DNA of 64,000 nt from JAPPHA01 sp963664045 (GCA_963664045.2 CAXXGT010000013.1:124001-188000); one strand, 5' to 3'; shown: positions 33,330 through 43,510, counted from the first letter of the stretch. Notes: generated by a model not told the origin, from the letters alone. A program made the numbers and translations.

Positions 33330-33805
33330 GGTCGTGCCACCGTTGCGGTCGCCATGGCCGCAATTCCCTCACCTCGACCAGGGAATCCCAGTCCTTCGGT
33401 TGTCGTTGCCTTGACGCTGACCCGATGACGGGCGATTCCCGCGACCTTGGCGACGCGTTCGCACATCTCGTCAATGTGAGGCTTGATCCTCGGCAGTTCG
33501 CATATGATGGTGCAATCGATGTTGGCGATCCGGTATCCGGCTTCGCGAACACGGCCTGCTGCGATCTCGAGGAAGTGTCCGGAATCGGCTCCCCGCCACG
33601 TGTCGTCGGAAGGGGGGAACCAGTGGCCTATGTCGCCTGCCGCCACTGCACCTAGCAAGGCATCGGTCACTGCGTGAAATCCGACATCAGCGTCGGAATG
33701 ACCGTCAAGAGACTTGTCAAACGGAATTCTGACACCACAAAGGATCACATTGTCCCCCTCGGTGAAACCGTGGACATCAAATCCGTTTCCAACCCGAATA
33801 TCCAA
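33326..33805 (-). CDS. ispF: 2-C-methyl-D-erythritol 2,4-cyclodiphosphate synthase
   Basis: A 159-residue enzyme of the non-mevalonate isoprenoid pathway. The metal ligands are in GNGFDVHGF (Asp10, His12) and the HSDADVGFHAVTDALLGA segment. Other conserved stretches are DIGHWFPPSD, NIDCTIICELPRIKPH and the C-terminal ATTTEGLGFPGRGEGIAAMA. It is a separate protein here, whereas many alphaproteobacteria have an IspDF fusion. It starts 3 bp after ispD. Confidence 0.95.
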   Translation of the reverse strand: MDIRVGNGFDVHGFTEGDNVILCGVRIPFDKSLDGHSDADVGFHAVTDALLGAVAAGDIGHWFPPSDDTWRGADSGHFLEIAAGRVREAGYRIANIDCTIICELPRIKPHIDEMCERVAKVAGIARHRVSVKATTTEGLGFPGRGEGIAAMATATVARP

Positions 33806-33808
33806 TCC

Positions 33809-34645
33809 TTACCTCACGTCTTCTGGTGGTGACTGATCCATCGGCCGGCTCTGGCGCTCAACATTTTCATCGACGTCGCGCAAGCCTGGCAAACCGGATT
33901 TATCGAATTGCAGCGCGTCTTTCCCGGAGGATGTCGAGTCTTGCCCAAGGATTCGTGCCGCAACCCCGAAATCTTCCGGAACGGTGATCTTGAGATTGGC
34001 TTCGGACCCGGGAACTGCGACTGCGTGAACTCCTGCCGCCCGCGCGACGGAAATATCGTCTGTTTCGCCGGTTCCCACAGCTTGGTAGGCATGGAGAATC
34101 GCATTGCGCCGAAATCCCTGGGGGGTCTGCGCTCGCCAGAGGTTTTGCCGATCCGGCCCTCGCGCGATCGTCCCGTCGCTATCGATGTAACAAAGCGTAT
34201 CGTGGACCGGAAGCGCCAGAAAAACCGCGTCGTACCGTTGCAACTTGTCCAGGAGGATCTCGGTTGCGGATTGGTCGGGAAACGGTCGGGCACCGTCGTG
34301 AACGATGACATGTTCGGTTTCGACGGACTCAAGACCTGCAAGCACGGATTCACCGCGGGTCGCACCTCCGAAAACTGGCGGCAAGAGCCGATCATCATTC
34401 ATGGTGCTCGCGACTTGTTCGAAGTAAGCCTCGTGCCCGGCGCTGATCACGACCCGAAGCGTTCTGATTCGCTCGTGCAGCAAGAGTGATCTGATCGCAT
34501 GTGCCAGGACGGGTTCACCCCCCAGGTTTCGATATGGTTTTGGAACACTGCCGCCCGCGCGGGTGCTCGCGCCTGCTGCGACAACGATTGCCGCGAGATT
34601 CACGATGGTGCCCTTCCGCACGACGACCACCGTCGGTATGCGCAA
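33809..34645 (-). CDS. ispD: 2-C-methyl-D-erythritol 4-phosphate cytidylyltransferase
   Basis: A cytidylyltransferase of the MEP pathway. The nucleotide-binding motif AAIVVAAGASTRAGG is present, with KPYRNLGGEPVLAHAIRSLL, VIVHDGARPFPD, LWRAQTPQGFR and PGSEANLKITVPED. The longest start (34645) puts 14 extra residues before the motif; GTG 34603 (VNLAAIVVAAGA) is the more usual start. A C-terminal tail of about 40 residues is rich in charged residues. Confidence 0.93.
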   Translation of the reverse strand: MRIPTVVVVRKGTIVNLAAIVVAAGASTRAGGSVPKPYRNLGGEPVLAHAIRSLLLHERIRTLRVVISAGHEAYFEQVASTMNDDRLLPPVFGGATRGESVLAGLESVETEHVIVHDGARPFPDQSATEILLDKLQRYDAVFLALPVHDTLCYIDSDGTIARGPDRQNLWRAQTPQGFRRNAILHAYQAVGTGETDDISVARAAGVHAVAVPGSEANLKITVPEDFGVAARILGQDSTSSGKDALQFDKSGLPGLRDVDENVERQSRPMDQSPPEDVR

Positions 34646-35044
34646 TCGCTTTCAGCGATCTTACCGCGTGCAGGGGCGGAGCGTAACGGCGGAGCGTGAT
34701 GCTGGTCATTCGGCGCAACCAGGTCTGCCCAAGCCACGAGTTTGTTCTGCCGCATCAGCTTGTCCAGTCCACCTGGGCCCCGCCCCCGGTTTTTCGGCAA
34801 ATCGAAAGAAGCAAAAAAGGCAACTGCTCGCCCCTCCTTGCGGTTGGTGCCTCACCTGCACGACAGCGGTCAATCTCGTTGAACGAAATTGCCGGTGGCT
34901 TTGCTCTCCCCTTTGTCATCTGCTTTGCCCGTTCCTTTGAAGATGCGGTGCACGACGGGAGCGGGCGGGCAACAGAAGAACCCGGCGGCGTCACCGCACG
35001 GGTTTCTGTCCCAATGGCCCGGTTGCAGTCCGGCTCTCGCGAAG
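34646..35044. other. Intergenic region upstream of ispD
   Basis: No gene recognised. It should hold the promoter of the ispD operon. Short frames on both strands show no family resemblance. Confidence 0.4.
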
Positions 35045-36050
35045 TCAGTGTCGGTTGCTCCCCTCCAACACCGCGGCCAGGCTGTCGGCATCCAGTATCC
35101 GGTCCAGCCAGGCATCGAGTTCGTCAAGTTCGGCCGCAGCAACGCGCTCCCTGACCGTCCGGGGCAAGGGTCCAAACCGGCGCTCCAGAAGGCGCGTCAA
35201 ACCCCGTTCCTCGCCTTGTTCCAGGCCCTCGGCCAAGCCCCGTGCCTTGCCCCGTTCCATCAGTGCTTCCGCGATCGTGCCCACCAGGCGCTCCATTTCG
35301 TCGAAACCCGCCGCACGCAGGTTCGCGCGCAGCGCCTCCATGTCCTTCTCAGGATAGGTCAGCAAGATATACTCGAAGACCTGCTTCTGCAAAGTGTCAT
35401 CTCCGGCCAGACCCTCGACGATCATCGTCAGGAACTCGACCGCACGGCGCGTGAGCGCGGTCAGGCCGACCTTGAGTGCGGCGTCATGCGACAGATCATC
35501 CGTCGGCAGCGCCGTGAGCACACGCAGGATGAAGCGCTCGCCGGGCAGGAAGACCAGTTCCGGATCGTCGGTCGCGATCATCGCTTCCAGCCCCTCCGCA
35601 ACGGACCAGCGGGCCTCGCCATGGTAGAAGACCACCGGGATGATCGCAGGAAGGGCGCGGAGGCGTTCCGCCTTGCCCTGGGCATGGCGCATCCAGAGCA
35701 GCACCTTATCGGAATGTTTTGATAGCGAACCATGTAGCCGGCCAGTTGCAACGGGGTGCCGGGATCAGCATGGCTCTTGTGCTCGGCGAGCACGTACACG
35801 AACGCCGGACCACCGGAGGCAAGCTCGACCTTGAACAGCATGTCGGACCGGCTCCCGCGCAACGCTTCGTCCACGAAGCTGCCATCGAGCGGCACGGGCG
35901 GCGTGTCCGCCAGGAGCCCGACGATCCGGTCGGGCAGGTGGTCGCGGAGGAGTGCCGCGGCGCGTCCCGGATCGGAGACCAGTGCCCCGAACAGCCCGTC
36001 GTGAGGGGTGGCAGGAACGGTGCGGGTTCCGCTCTCTCCCGTGCTTGCCT
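35045..36050 (-). pseudogene. Rpn-family PD-(D/E)XK nuclease/transposase-like, frameshifted
   Basis: The first part reads HDGLFGALVSDPGRAAALLR, LPDGSF-like PLDGSFVDEALRGSRSDMLF, KVELASGGPAFVYVLAEHKS and PLQLAGYMVRY, the N-terminal nuclease fold of the Rpn (recombination-promoting nuclease) family, with Asp in the RSDML strand and the EHKS motif. A frameshift near 35710 moves it to LLWMRHAQGKAERLRALPAI, IPVVFYHGEARW and a long C-terminal helical region. Both parts are otherwise well preserved, so one indel may be the only lesion. The true start upstream of 36010 is unclear. Confidence 0.75.
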
Positions 36051-36898
36051 CACTTGGCTCTGTCCGGCTGGGTGGTCCGGCTTCTTCCTGTTCGTCGAAT
36101 TCGTCTTCGGCAATGGGATCGGAGATACCGGCGGAACCTTGCAGGGCCCAGCGGGACCCGCCTGCCTCTCGCCCCCTGTACCCATCACGGCACGCCCGGC
36201 GCGGTCACGGTTTGAGGACGCACAATCGCCCTGCCTCCCGGGTGGGCCTCGATGAGGGCGGAACGCAGGGGCATCGGGCTCGCCATGGCCCGACAGGACA
36301 GTGCCCGTCGTCGCCTCTGATCCAAACCATGCTCCACCGGGCGGCCTTCTCCGGACCATTCGTCCAGGACCAGCCATGGAACGCCCGCGCTGGAATGGCC
36401 GATGGAACTTCGTCGAGCCGAAAAGACGGCCGGCAGGATCCCTCCCGCGCTGCCGCTCAGATCGAAAGAGAAACAATCCTCGCAGGGAGATTCGCTCAAG
36501 GCATCGCTGCGCCAGGCATCACTGCATAAGCCGTAATTGCTTGACCTGAACGCCTTCAGGCACGAAATCCGACAGTTTTCGATCGGGGCGAGCAGTTGCC
36601 AAAAAAGATACCAAATTTTTGATGTCGAAAGCCCCGTTTGGGATATGATGCGGAATTCCCTTCCAGACGAACCTGGTCCCGAACCGCACAGACTCGCATG
36701 CAAAAACCTGACCGATCACGATTTTATTCCCACTGTCGGGTTACGTAAACAACCAGGAATGCCTGATCTCGCTGCCGCGGCGAGGATACAGTCACGGTCA
36801 GCGTGGAAAAGTCATGGTTCAGGGCTTTCGCGTATTGAACACTGCCCACGGTGCCCATAAACTGAGCAGAATTGAACCCTAGTGGCGCGTTTTTCGCC
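36051..36898. other. Stretch without a recognisable gene upstream of ntrB
   Basis: In many alphaproteobacteria dusB (nifR3) lies immediately upstream of ntrB. I see no dusB-like frame here. The open frames on both strands resemble nothing I know. The ntrB promoter should be in the last 200 bp. Confidence 0.45.
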
Positions 36899-38095
36899 AT
36901 GAACTTGAGTGAATCCGTGCGTCTGGTAAGCCGTCGTGCTGTGATCCGGGACCGGGTGCGAGGCGCGTGCCAGGGGCGGTACGCCCGTATTGCAGACGCT
37001 CATGAGGTCAGCAGCGTAGTGTCAGTCGGTTTCGAGCACATCTGGGGCGCATTGCCATTCCCCGTTTTCGTTGTTGCGCCTGACGATACGATCGAGATCT
37101 CCAATCCGGCAGCGGAACAACTCCTCGGCATGTCGGTCCGGCAGATGCATCGAAAACCCGTCGTCGAACTGTTCGGTCCGAACACGGTCGTTGACGATAC
37201 GATCCAGAAAGCAAGGTCCGGCTCGAACCGCGTAACCCAGTACAATGTTGTCGTTAAGGTCTCGGACATGACCTCGCTTTCCTGTACTTTGAGTGTCAGC
37301 AACATTGACGGCAGAGAGGGCATGTTGCTGATCATGGTTCAACCCACAGGCTCAGCCGAAAAAATTCACCGTTCCTTGAATCACTTGTCGGCGGCGCGTT
37401 CGGTTACGACCATGGCCGGAATGCTCGCCCACGAAATTCGGAACCCACTGGCAGGGATCAGCGGTGCCGCCCAGCTTTTGGCAACCAATGCGCGACCCGA
37501 TGACCTCGAACTCACGGAACTCATTGGGCAGGAAGCAAGGAGAATCGGTAAACTCGTGGACAGGGTAGAGTATTTTGTCGATCAACGTCCGGTCGAACAT
37601 CAACCGGTCAACATTCACGACGTCTTGGACCGGGCCACGCTCGGCGCGCAGGCAGGCTACGCCCGGGGTATCCGTTTCATCAAGGAATTTGACCCGTCGC
37701 TGCCCGACGCATCGGGTGATCCCGACCAGATGCTTCGGGCCTTTCAGAACATTATCAAGAATTCTACCGAAGCCGTCGAAGACAACCGTGGTATCATTCG
37801 CTTGAGGACTTTCTATCGGACCGGAATCCGGCTGGCTGCCCCTGGATCACGCTCGGAAAGTCTTCCGTTGCATGTCGAGGTCATTGACAACGGCAAGGGT
37901 ATCCCCCCGGACCTGATTTCAGAGGTTTTTGAACCCTTCGTGACGAGCAAGGCCAACGGGAGCGGACTCGGCCTGTCCCTGGTTTCGCAAACCATTGCGG
38001 CACACGGAGGGTTGATCGAGTGCGAGAGCGAAAACGGTACCACCGTATTCAGGATCAGGCTTCCGGTCTGGCAAGAAGTCAAGGAGCAGAATTGA
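36899..38095 (+). CDS. ntrB: Nitrogen regulation sensor kinase
   Basis: The cytoplasmic sensor kinase/phosphatase of NtrBC, controlled by PII. A PAS-like domain (FPVFVVAPDDTIEISNPAAE; about residues 60-120) is followed by the H-box LAHEIRNPLAGISGAAQLL with His near residue 178, then N box NIIKNSTEAVED, G1 VIDNGKGIP and G2 GSGLGLSLV. The start is uncertain; TTG 36872 adds 9 residues. The stop overlaps the ntrC start by one base (TGATG), so the two are translationally coupled. Confidence 0.93.
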   Translation: MNLSESVRLVSRRAVIRDRVRGACQGRYARIADAHEVSSVVSVGFEHIWGALPFPVFVVAPDDTIEISNPAAEQLLGMSVRQMHRKPVVELFGPNTVVDDTIQKARSGSNRVTQYNVVVKVSDMTSLSCTLSVSNIDGREGMLLIMVQPTGSAEKIHRSLNHLSAARSVTTMAGMLAHEIRNPLAGISGAAQLLATNARPDDLELTELIGQEARRIGKLVDRVEYFVDQRPVEHQPVNIHDVLDRATLGAQAGYARGIRFIKEFDPSLPDASGDPDQMLRAFQNIIKNSTEAVEDNRGIIRLRTFYRTGIRLAAPGSRSESLPLHVEVIDNGKGIPPDLISEVFEPFVTSKANGSGLGLSLVSQTIAAHGGLIECESENGTTVFRIRLPVWQEVKEQN

Positions 38096-39621
38096 TGGAC
38101 GGTACGGTTTTGATTGCTGACGATGATCGGGCTATTCGGACAGTTTTGACCCAGGCATTCACCAGGGCAGGTTGCAGAGTTCGTTCCACGGGCAGCGCTT
38201 CAACACTCTGGCGATGGGTTGAGGAAGGGGAAGGCGATGTCGTTGTCTCGGACGTCGTAATGCCCGACGGAGACGGACTCGAAATGCTGCCTGCGATCCG
38301 CCGCAAGCGAGCAGACCTTCCTGTTATCGTGATTTCGGCACGGAACACGGTCTTGACCGCGGTCAGGGCGGCAGAGGCCGGCGCATACGACTACCTGCCC
38401 AAGCCGTTTGATCTCAAGGATCTGATGCTTAAGGTCAGCAGGGCGTTGTCGCCGGTCCGCAAGCCGGGATTCGCGGGCGGAGAAGACGGCGGCTCGCTGC
38501 CGCTTGTCGGAAGTTCGCCAGCCATGCAATCGGTCTACCGCGTATTGGCGCGTGTCCTCAACACGGACCTGAACGTCATGATTTCCGGTGAGAGCGGAAC
38601 AGGAAAGGACCTGGTCGCAAGGACGCTGCACTCTCTTGGACATCGCAGGAACATGCCGTTCGTGACGATCGATTCCGCCTCCGTGACCCGGGAACAGCTT
38701 GAAGCTGTCTTTCTGGCGGATGGCCACACAGGGGGAACCGGGTATGGCGGTCGCGCGCTGTCGGGGACAGTTTCGACCAGTGATGCCAAAGCCGGCCTCG
38801 ATGACATGCGGTTGGAGACGACTGGAGGTGGAACGGAGTCCGGCAATCCCGGCAATTCCGTAGGATCGGTTTTTCCAGTGCCGGGGCAGGGTGCTGCAAC
38901 CATCTATCTTGATGACGTGGGAGAACTTTCTGTTGACATGCAAAACCGGCTTCTCTCGCTCCTGCGTACTGACTCTGCCGGGATCCTTAGGCATCGGTTG
39001 ATTTCTTCGTCGCGGCAGCCGGTCGCTGACCTCCTGCAACGTGGCCTCTTCAGGGAAGATTTGTTTTTTCGTCTGAATGTCATCACGATCAACATTCCGC
39101 CCCTTCGTGAACGCCTGCAGGACCTGTCGGAATTGACAACGCACTTTCTGCAATCATTCGGGTCGACCAATGGAATGTTCAAGACAATCAGCCGAAAAGG
39201 ACTGGACCATATGCGCACAGCCCACTGGCCCGGAAACGTTCACGAATTGAGAAACTTCGTCCAGAGACTGGCCCTGTTGTGTCCCGAAGAGGAAATCGGC
39301 TACGAGTTCGTTTCCGAAGCGCTAAGGCACACTTCGATCGATCGTGCTGAGGCCGGGTTGGAGGACAATATGAACCTTTCTACGGTCGTTGAAGATCGCA
39401 TTCGGCGTTATTTCGACCTGTTTGGCGACAGGTTGCCGCCTCCCGGACTCTACAACAGGATCATTCGCCAGGTTGAATTGCCGCTCATCGCGCTGACCCT
39501 TGCCTCCACCCGCGGGAACCAGATTCGTGCGGCTTCACTCCTCGGGATCAATCGAAATACGTTGAGAAAGAAGATCCGCGACCTGAACATCGAAGTGACA
39601 CGGACGCGCAAGCTTTCGTGA
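38095..39621 (+). CDS. ntrC: NtrC response regulator lacking the GAFTGA loop
   Basis: A 508-residue regulator. The receiver domain (LIADDDRAI; phospho-acceptor in VVVSDVVMPDGDG near residue 52; Lys in YLPKPFD) is followed by a sigma54-type AAA+ domain with Walker A GESGTGKD, and by a Fis-type HTH (GNQIRAASLLGINRNTLRKK). The stretch where GAFTGA should be (about residues 205-260) is instead a Gly/Ser/Thr-rich segment (GGTGYGGRALSGTVSTSD). Walker B reads ATIYLDDVGELS, Asp instead of the usual Glu. Rhodobacter capsulatus NtrC also lacks GAFTGA and works with the housekeeping polymerase, so this one may too. The arginine-finger region FREDLFFRLNV is intact. Confidence 0.92.
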   Translation: MDGTVLIADDDRAIRTVLTQAFTRAGCRVRSTGSASTLWRWVEEGEGDVVVSDVVMPDGDGLEMLPAIRRKRADLPVIVISARNTVLTAVRAAEAGAYDYLPKPFDLKDLMLKVSRALSPVRKPGFAGGEDGGSLPLVGSSPAMQSVYRVLARVLNTDLNVMISGESGTGKDLVARTLHSLGHRRNMPFVTIDSASVTREQLEAVFLADGHTGGTGYGGRALSGTVSTSDAKAGLDDMRLETTGGGTESGNPGNSVGSVFPVPGQGAATIYLDDVGELSVDMQNRLLSLLRTDSAGILRHRLISSSRQPVADLLQRGLFREDLFFRLNVITINIPPLRERLQDLSELTTHFLQSFGSTNGMFKTISRKGLDHMRTAHWPGNVHELRNFVQRLALLCPEEEIGYEFVSEALRHTSIDRAEAGLEDNMNLSTVVEDRIRRYFDLFGDRLPPPGLYNRIIRQVELPLIALTLASTRGNQIRAASLLGINRNTLRKKIRDLNIEVTRTRKLS

Positions 39622-39679
39622 GCGTAATTGCCGTCGACCGGATCGGATCAGGAAATCGGTAGAGGCCGAAGAAAGACCA

Positions 39680-41968
39680 ATGGCCGTGGAAATGAGTAGC
39701 GCCGAACGCCCGAGTGATCGGGCAGAGAGCCCCTTGCGTTCATGGCGTACAAGGACGGTCGTGAATTTCTTGCTTGTCTGCCTTGGACCTGTCTTGGCCG
39801 CATTGACGGTGTTCGCGATCGGACGTTTCAGCGGTCGCGTTTCACCGCAGGGATTGTTGCTGGTTTTCCTGGCCGACTTTGCCTACTTCGCTGTCGTCGC
39901 AACGCTGGTCGCACGCCGCATCATCAGGTTGATGGTGGCCAGGCGCCATGCGGTCGGATCGAAACTGCATCTTCGCCTTTCAGGCGTACTGGCCGGAATC
40001 GCCCTTGTGCCGACCGTTCTCGTTGCGATCATCGCCGCGGTGACGTTGAATATCGGAGTCGAAAGCTGGTTTTCCGAACGTGTCGGGGATGTTGTCGGTT
40101 CTTCGCTTGCAGCTGCCCAGGCATACGAAAAGCAGGAACACGACCATCTTGTCGAAGACGCGGGATTCCTGGCAGAATACATGGACCAGAGCATTGCGCG
40201 GCCGTTCGGCGCCATCGAACGGGGACTTCAGGAAATCCTCAGTGACGGCCAGGCGCAAATCCAGCGCGGCCTCAAGGAGGCTTACCTGATCAACTCCGCG
40301 TCCGAACTGAAAGCGCGGGGAGACCGAAGTTACCTGTTTGACTTCGAAGCTCCCGACGAAAACCAGATCAGGCGGGCGACGGAAGGTGAAACGGTTGTCA
40401 TCAAGGACTGGGCCAACAACGAATTCCGTGCTCTGATCATGCTCCCGAAGGCACTCAATACCTATCTTTACGTTTCGCGCGTCGTGGACGGAAACTTGCT
40501 GATCCTGCTCGATGAGACGACGGAAACGGCCAAACTGTACAATCGGCTGGAGAGCGAGCGGGGAAGGATTCTCTTTGAACTTGGACTCGTCTATGTCGGG
40601 TTCACGGTCCTCGTCATCATTGGAGCAATATGGGCAGGCCTGTGGATCGCGGAACGACTTGCGCGACCAGTAAGCCGATTGACGACGGCGGTGCAGCAAG
40701 TCGCGTCGGGTGACCTTGACGTCAGCGTGCCGGAAGAGCGAGGCGGTGACGAAATCGCCGTTCTCGGACGATTTTTCAACACGATGACCGACCGGCTCAA
40801 ACATCAGCGTGACGACCTGATTGCCGCCAACGACAGAACGGAACGTCGGCGCAGGTTGTTTGACAGCGTGCTCTCGGGCGTGACGGCGGGGGTCATAGGT
40901 CTTGACGCCCGGGGCCGGATCGAAGTGATGAACGCGGCGGCAGCAACTCTGCTTGATCAGGAACCGGATTCGTTTCTGGGCAAGGACCTGACCTCGGTCG
41001 TTCCGGAATTTTCCGACCTGTTCCAAAATCTTCGGCGTCGTCACGACCAGGTCAGCGAAGGGGAGGTCAGGTTGACGGGCCCGCGAAAGGCCGAGATACT
41101 CCTGGTCAGAATCGCGAGCCGGATCCGGGAAAGCAGGCACCTGGAGGGATATGTCGTTACCTTTGACAACGTAACCGAACTCGTGACGGCCCAACGCATG
41201 GCGGCTTGGGGTGAAATCGCTCAACGCATGGCGCATGAAGTCAAGAACCCCTTGACGCCCATCAGGCTCTTGTCCCAGCGCCTCAAGGAAAAATTCAGAT
41301 CACGGGTTGGCGAAGACGCGCATCTTCTCGATCAGCACTTCGATGTGATCATTCGCCAGACCAACAGTCTACTTCGGATTGTTGACGAATTCTCTCAGTT
41401 CGCCCGCATGCCGGAGCCGGATTTCGAAGTGCACGACATCGGTATCCTGATCAACGACACTGTTGCTCTTGAGCGGGCGGCACTGCCCATCTCCGAGGTG
41501 GAATTCAAGGGTATCAGCCCATCCGATCCGTTCATGGCGGAAGTTGATCCAACCATGATTTCCCGCGCACTGATCAACCTGATCAAGAATGCCGGGGAAG
41601 CAATTGCGGCACTTGAAAAAAGTGACAGACCTGCCGGTTTCGTTCCGGAAATCCGTATTGCGGCCGAAAGATGTGGTGACGAGATCGAAATCACAGTGGC
41701 GGACAACGGGATCGGCTTTCCGGAAGGTCTGCGATCGAGACTGTTCGAACCCTATGTGACGAATCGCGAAGGAGGCACGGGTCTCGGCCTGTGGATCGTC
41801 CGAAAAATAGCTCATCAGCATGGTGGGGGCCTGGAACTTGAGGACGCACCGATATTCGAAGGCAACGCACATTGCGGCGTATTGGCACGGTTCATCTTGC
41901 CGGAGAAACGTCCCTCCGGGATCGCGGGGCGTGGCGACAATGACAGCAAGGCAATGACAGAGACATGA
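39680..41968 (+). CDS. ntrY: Membrane sensor kinase NtrY
   Basis: A 762-residue sensor kinase. Two N-terminal hydrophobic regions (VVNFLLVCLGPVLAALTVFA; LLLVFLADFAYFAVVATLV) and a third (VLAGIALVPTVLVAIIAAV) precede a periplasmic sensor loop, a further helix (GLVYVGFTVLVIIGAIWAGL), a HAMP domain, a PAS domain and the kinase core: H box MAHEVKNPLTPIRLLSQRL with His near residue 519, N box LINLIKNAGEAI, G1 VADNGIGFPEG and G2 GGTGLGLWIV. It pairs with NtrX and, in known systems, responds to nitrogen or redox state. It overlaps ntrX by 4 bp. Confidence 0.95.
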   Translation: MAVEMSSAERPSDRAESPLRSWRTRTVVNFLLVCLGPVLAALTVFAIGRFSGRVSPQGLLLVFLADFAYFAVVATLVARRIIRLMVARRHAVGSKLHLRLSGVLAGIALVPTVLVAIIAAVTLNIGVESWFSERVGDVVGSSLAAAQAYEKQEHDHLVEDAGFLAEYMDQSIARPFGAIERGLQEILSDGQAQIQRGLKEAYLINSASELKARGDRSYLFDFEAPDENQIRRATEGETVVIKDWANNEFRALIMLPKALNTYLYVSRVVDGNLLILLDETTETAKLYNRLESERGRILFELGLVYVGFTVLVIIGAIWAGLWIAERLARPVSRLTTAVQQVASGDLDVSVPEERGGDEIAVLGRFFNTMTDRLKHQRDDLIAANDRTERRRRLFDSVLSGVTAGVIGLDARGRIEVMNAAAATLLDQEPDSFLGKDLTSVVPEFSDLFQNLRRRHDQVSEGEVRLTGPRKAEILLVRIASRIRESRHLEGYVVTFDNVTELVTAQRMAAWGEIAQRMAHEVKNPLTPIRLLSQRLKEKFRSRVGEDAHLLDQHFDVIIRQTNSLLRIVDEFSQFARMPEPDFEVHDIGILINDTVALERAALPISEVEFKGISPSDPFMAEVDPTMISRALINLIKNAGEAIAALEKSDRPAGFVPEIRIAAERCGDEIEITVADNGIGFPEGLRSRLFEPYVTNREGGTGLGLWIVRKIAHQHGGGLELEDAPIFEGNAHCGVLARFILPEKRPSGIAGRGDNDSKAMTET

Positions 41969-43467
41969 GTCAGGCGAATTCAAATGGTCAGGGCGACATT
42001 CTGATCGTCGACGATGAACGTGATATCCGCCAGATCATTTCCGATATCCTGGTCGATGAGGGTTACACGACGCGCGTGGTGGCGACTGCTGAAAATGCGT
42101 TGTCCGAGGTCAACCGTGAAGCTCCGGCTCTCATCATTCTCGATATCTGGCTCAAGGGAAGTCGGGTTGACGGAATCGAGGTTTTGAAATCGGTTCACCG
42201 CGACAATCCCGACGTTCCCGTCATCATCATTTCAGGGCATGGAAATATCGGGATCGCGGTTGCGGCCATCAAGGAAGGCGCGTTCGATTTCATTGAGAAA
42301 CCGTTCAACATCGATCAAATCCTTGTCGTCGTTTCCCGTGCAATGGAGGTCTCGCGGCTGAGGCGCGAGAATTCAACGCTCCGCCTCCGCGAAATCGCAT
42401 CGTCGGTCATGCTGGGAAACTCTCCGGCGTTCAAGGCAATGAAATCCAGGTTGGACAAGGTCGTCCGATCCAATGCACGGGTTTTGCTCTACGGGCCTCC
42501 AGGCTCGGGCAAGGAAGTGGCCGCGCGATACATTCACGCAAACTCCGGTCGATCTTCCGCGCCCTTTGTCAGCGTGAATTCGGCTTCGGTCGAACCGAGT
42601 GAAATGGAGGTCGTGCTGTTCGGGCGGGAATCGGTGGAACGCGGGCACGAACCGGGCCTGTTCGAGCAGGCTCATGGCGGGATTCTGTTTTTTGACGAAA
42701 TCGCCGACATGCCGTTCGCAACCCAGTCGAAGATACTTCGCGTCTTGGTGGAGCAACAGTTCGTTCGGGTCGGCGGTTCTGATCGCGTGCGTGTTGACGT
42801 CAGGGTCATCGCGTCGACGACACGGGATCTGAAGGAAGAAATTGCGGCAGGAGCCTTTCGGGAAGAACTCTTTCACCGCCTCAATGTCGTTCCAATCACT
42901 GTTCCTTCCCTTGAACAGAGATCCGAAGATATTTCAATGATTTCAAACCATTTCATCAAAGAGTTCAATTTGAGAAATGGTTTTCCGCTTCGCACTCTTT
43001 CGGAGGACGCGCGGTGCAAGCTGCAGATGATGAAATGGCCGGGAAACGTCCGTCAACTGCGAAACATAATTGAACGCGTGTTGATACTGGGACCTCACGA
43101 TCAACCGATTTGCCCGAATGAGCTCGTGGACCGGGAACACGGCGAGGATGGAGAGGCCTTTGATCTGGGTCTCGAATTCATGGCGCTCAATCTGAGGGAC
43201 GCCCGCACTAGGTTTGAGCGGAGCTATCTACTGTCCCAGGTCAAGAGGTTTGGAGGGAACGTGTCGCGCACTGCCGAGTTTGTCGGCATGGAGAGAACGG
43301 CCCTGCACCGGAAACTTCGGACGCTCGATATCGCGACTCCTGGCAGTGATGGCGTTCGAGCCGAGAAGGGTGCTGACGGTGAAGACTCCGAACAGGACAA
43401 TGGCCTCCGAAATGATGCCTCGCAACGGGACACGAACGGGGCAGGCGTTCCGGGTACGCCGGAATGA
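41965..43467 (+). CDS. ntrX: Response regulator NtrX
   Basis: A 500-residue regulator with receiver (ILIVDDERDIRQ; LIILDIWLKGSRVDGIEV), an AAA+ domain (Walker A GPPGSGKE, Walker B GGILFFDEIADMP, FREELFHRLNVVPI) and a C-terminal Fis-type HTH (FGGNVSRTAEFVGMERTALH). As is usual for NtrX, GAFTGA is not present; the equivalent segment reads ESVERGHEPGLFEQA. The 40-residue C-terminal tail after the HTH is rich in charged residues. Confidence 0.94.
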   Translation: MSQANSNGQGDILIVDDERDIRQIISDILVDEGYTTRVVATAENALSEVNREAPALIILDIWLKGSRVDGIEVLKSVHRDNPDVPVIIISGHGNIGIAVAAIKEGAFDFIEKPFNIDQILVVVSRAMEVSRLRRENSTLRLREIASSVMLGNSPAFKAMKSRLDKVVRSNARVLLYGPPGSGKEVAARYIHANSGRSSAPFVSVNSASVEPSEMEVVLFGRESVERGHEPGLFEQAHGGILFFDEIADMPFATQSKILRVLVEQQFVRVGGSDRVRVDVRVIASTTRDLKEEIAAGAFREELFHRLNVVPITVPSLEQRSEDISMISNHFIKEFNLRNGFPLRTLSEDARCKLQMMKWPGNVRQLRNIIERVLILGPHDQPICPNELVDREHGEDGEAFDLGLEFMALNLRDARTRFERSYLLSQVKRFGGNVSRTAEFVGMERTALHRKLRTLDIATPGSDGVRAEKGADGEDSEQDNGLRNDASQRDTNGAGVPGTPE

Positions 43468-43510
43468 CAGGACCAGTACGGGGACGTAAAGCCCTGCATA
43501 GAGGTCAAGG

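Noticed and set aside
32182..33552. A 456-codon open frame ending in cinA
   Set aside because: Only the last 174 residues match the CinA C-terminal family. The upstream part lies in an alternative frame of pgpA and ispF and has no family resemblance.
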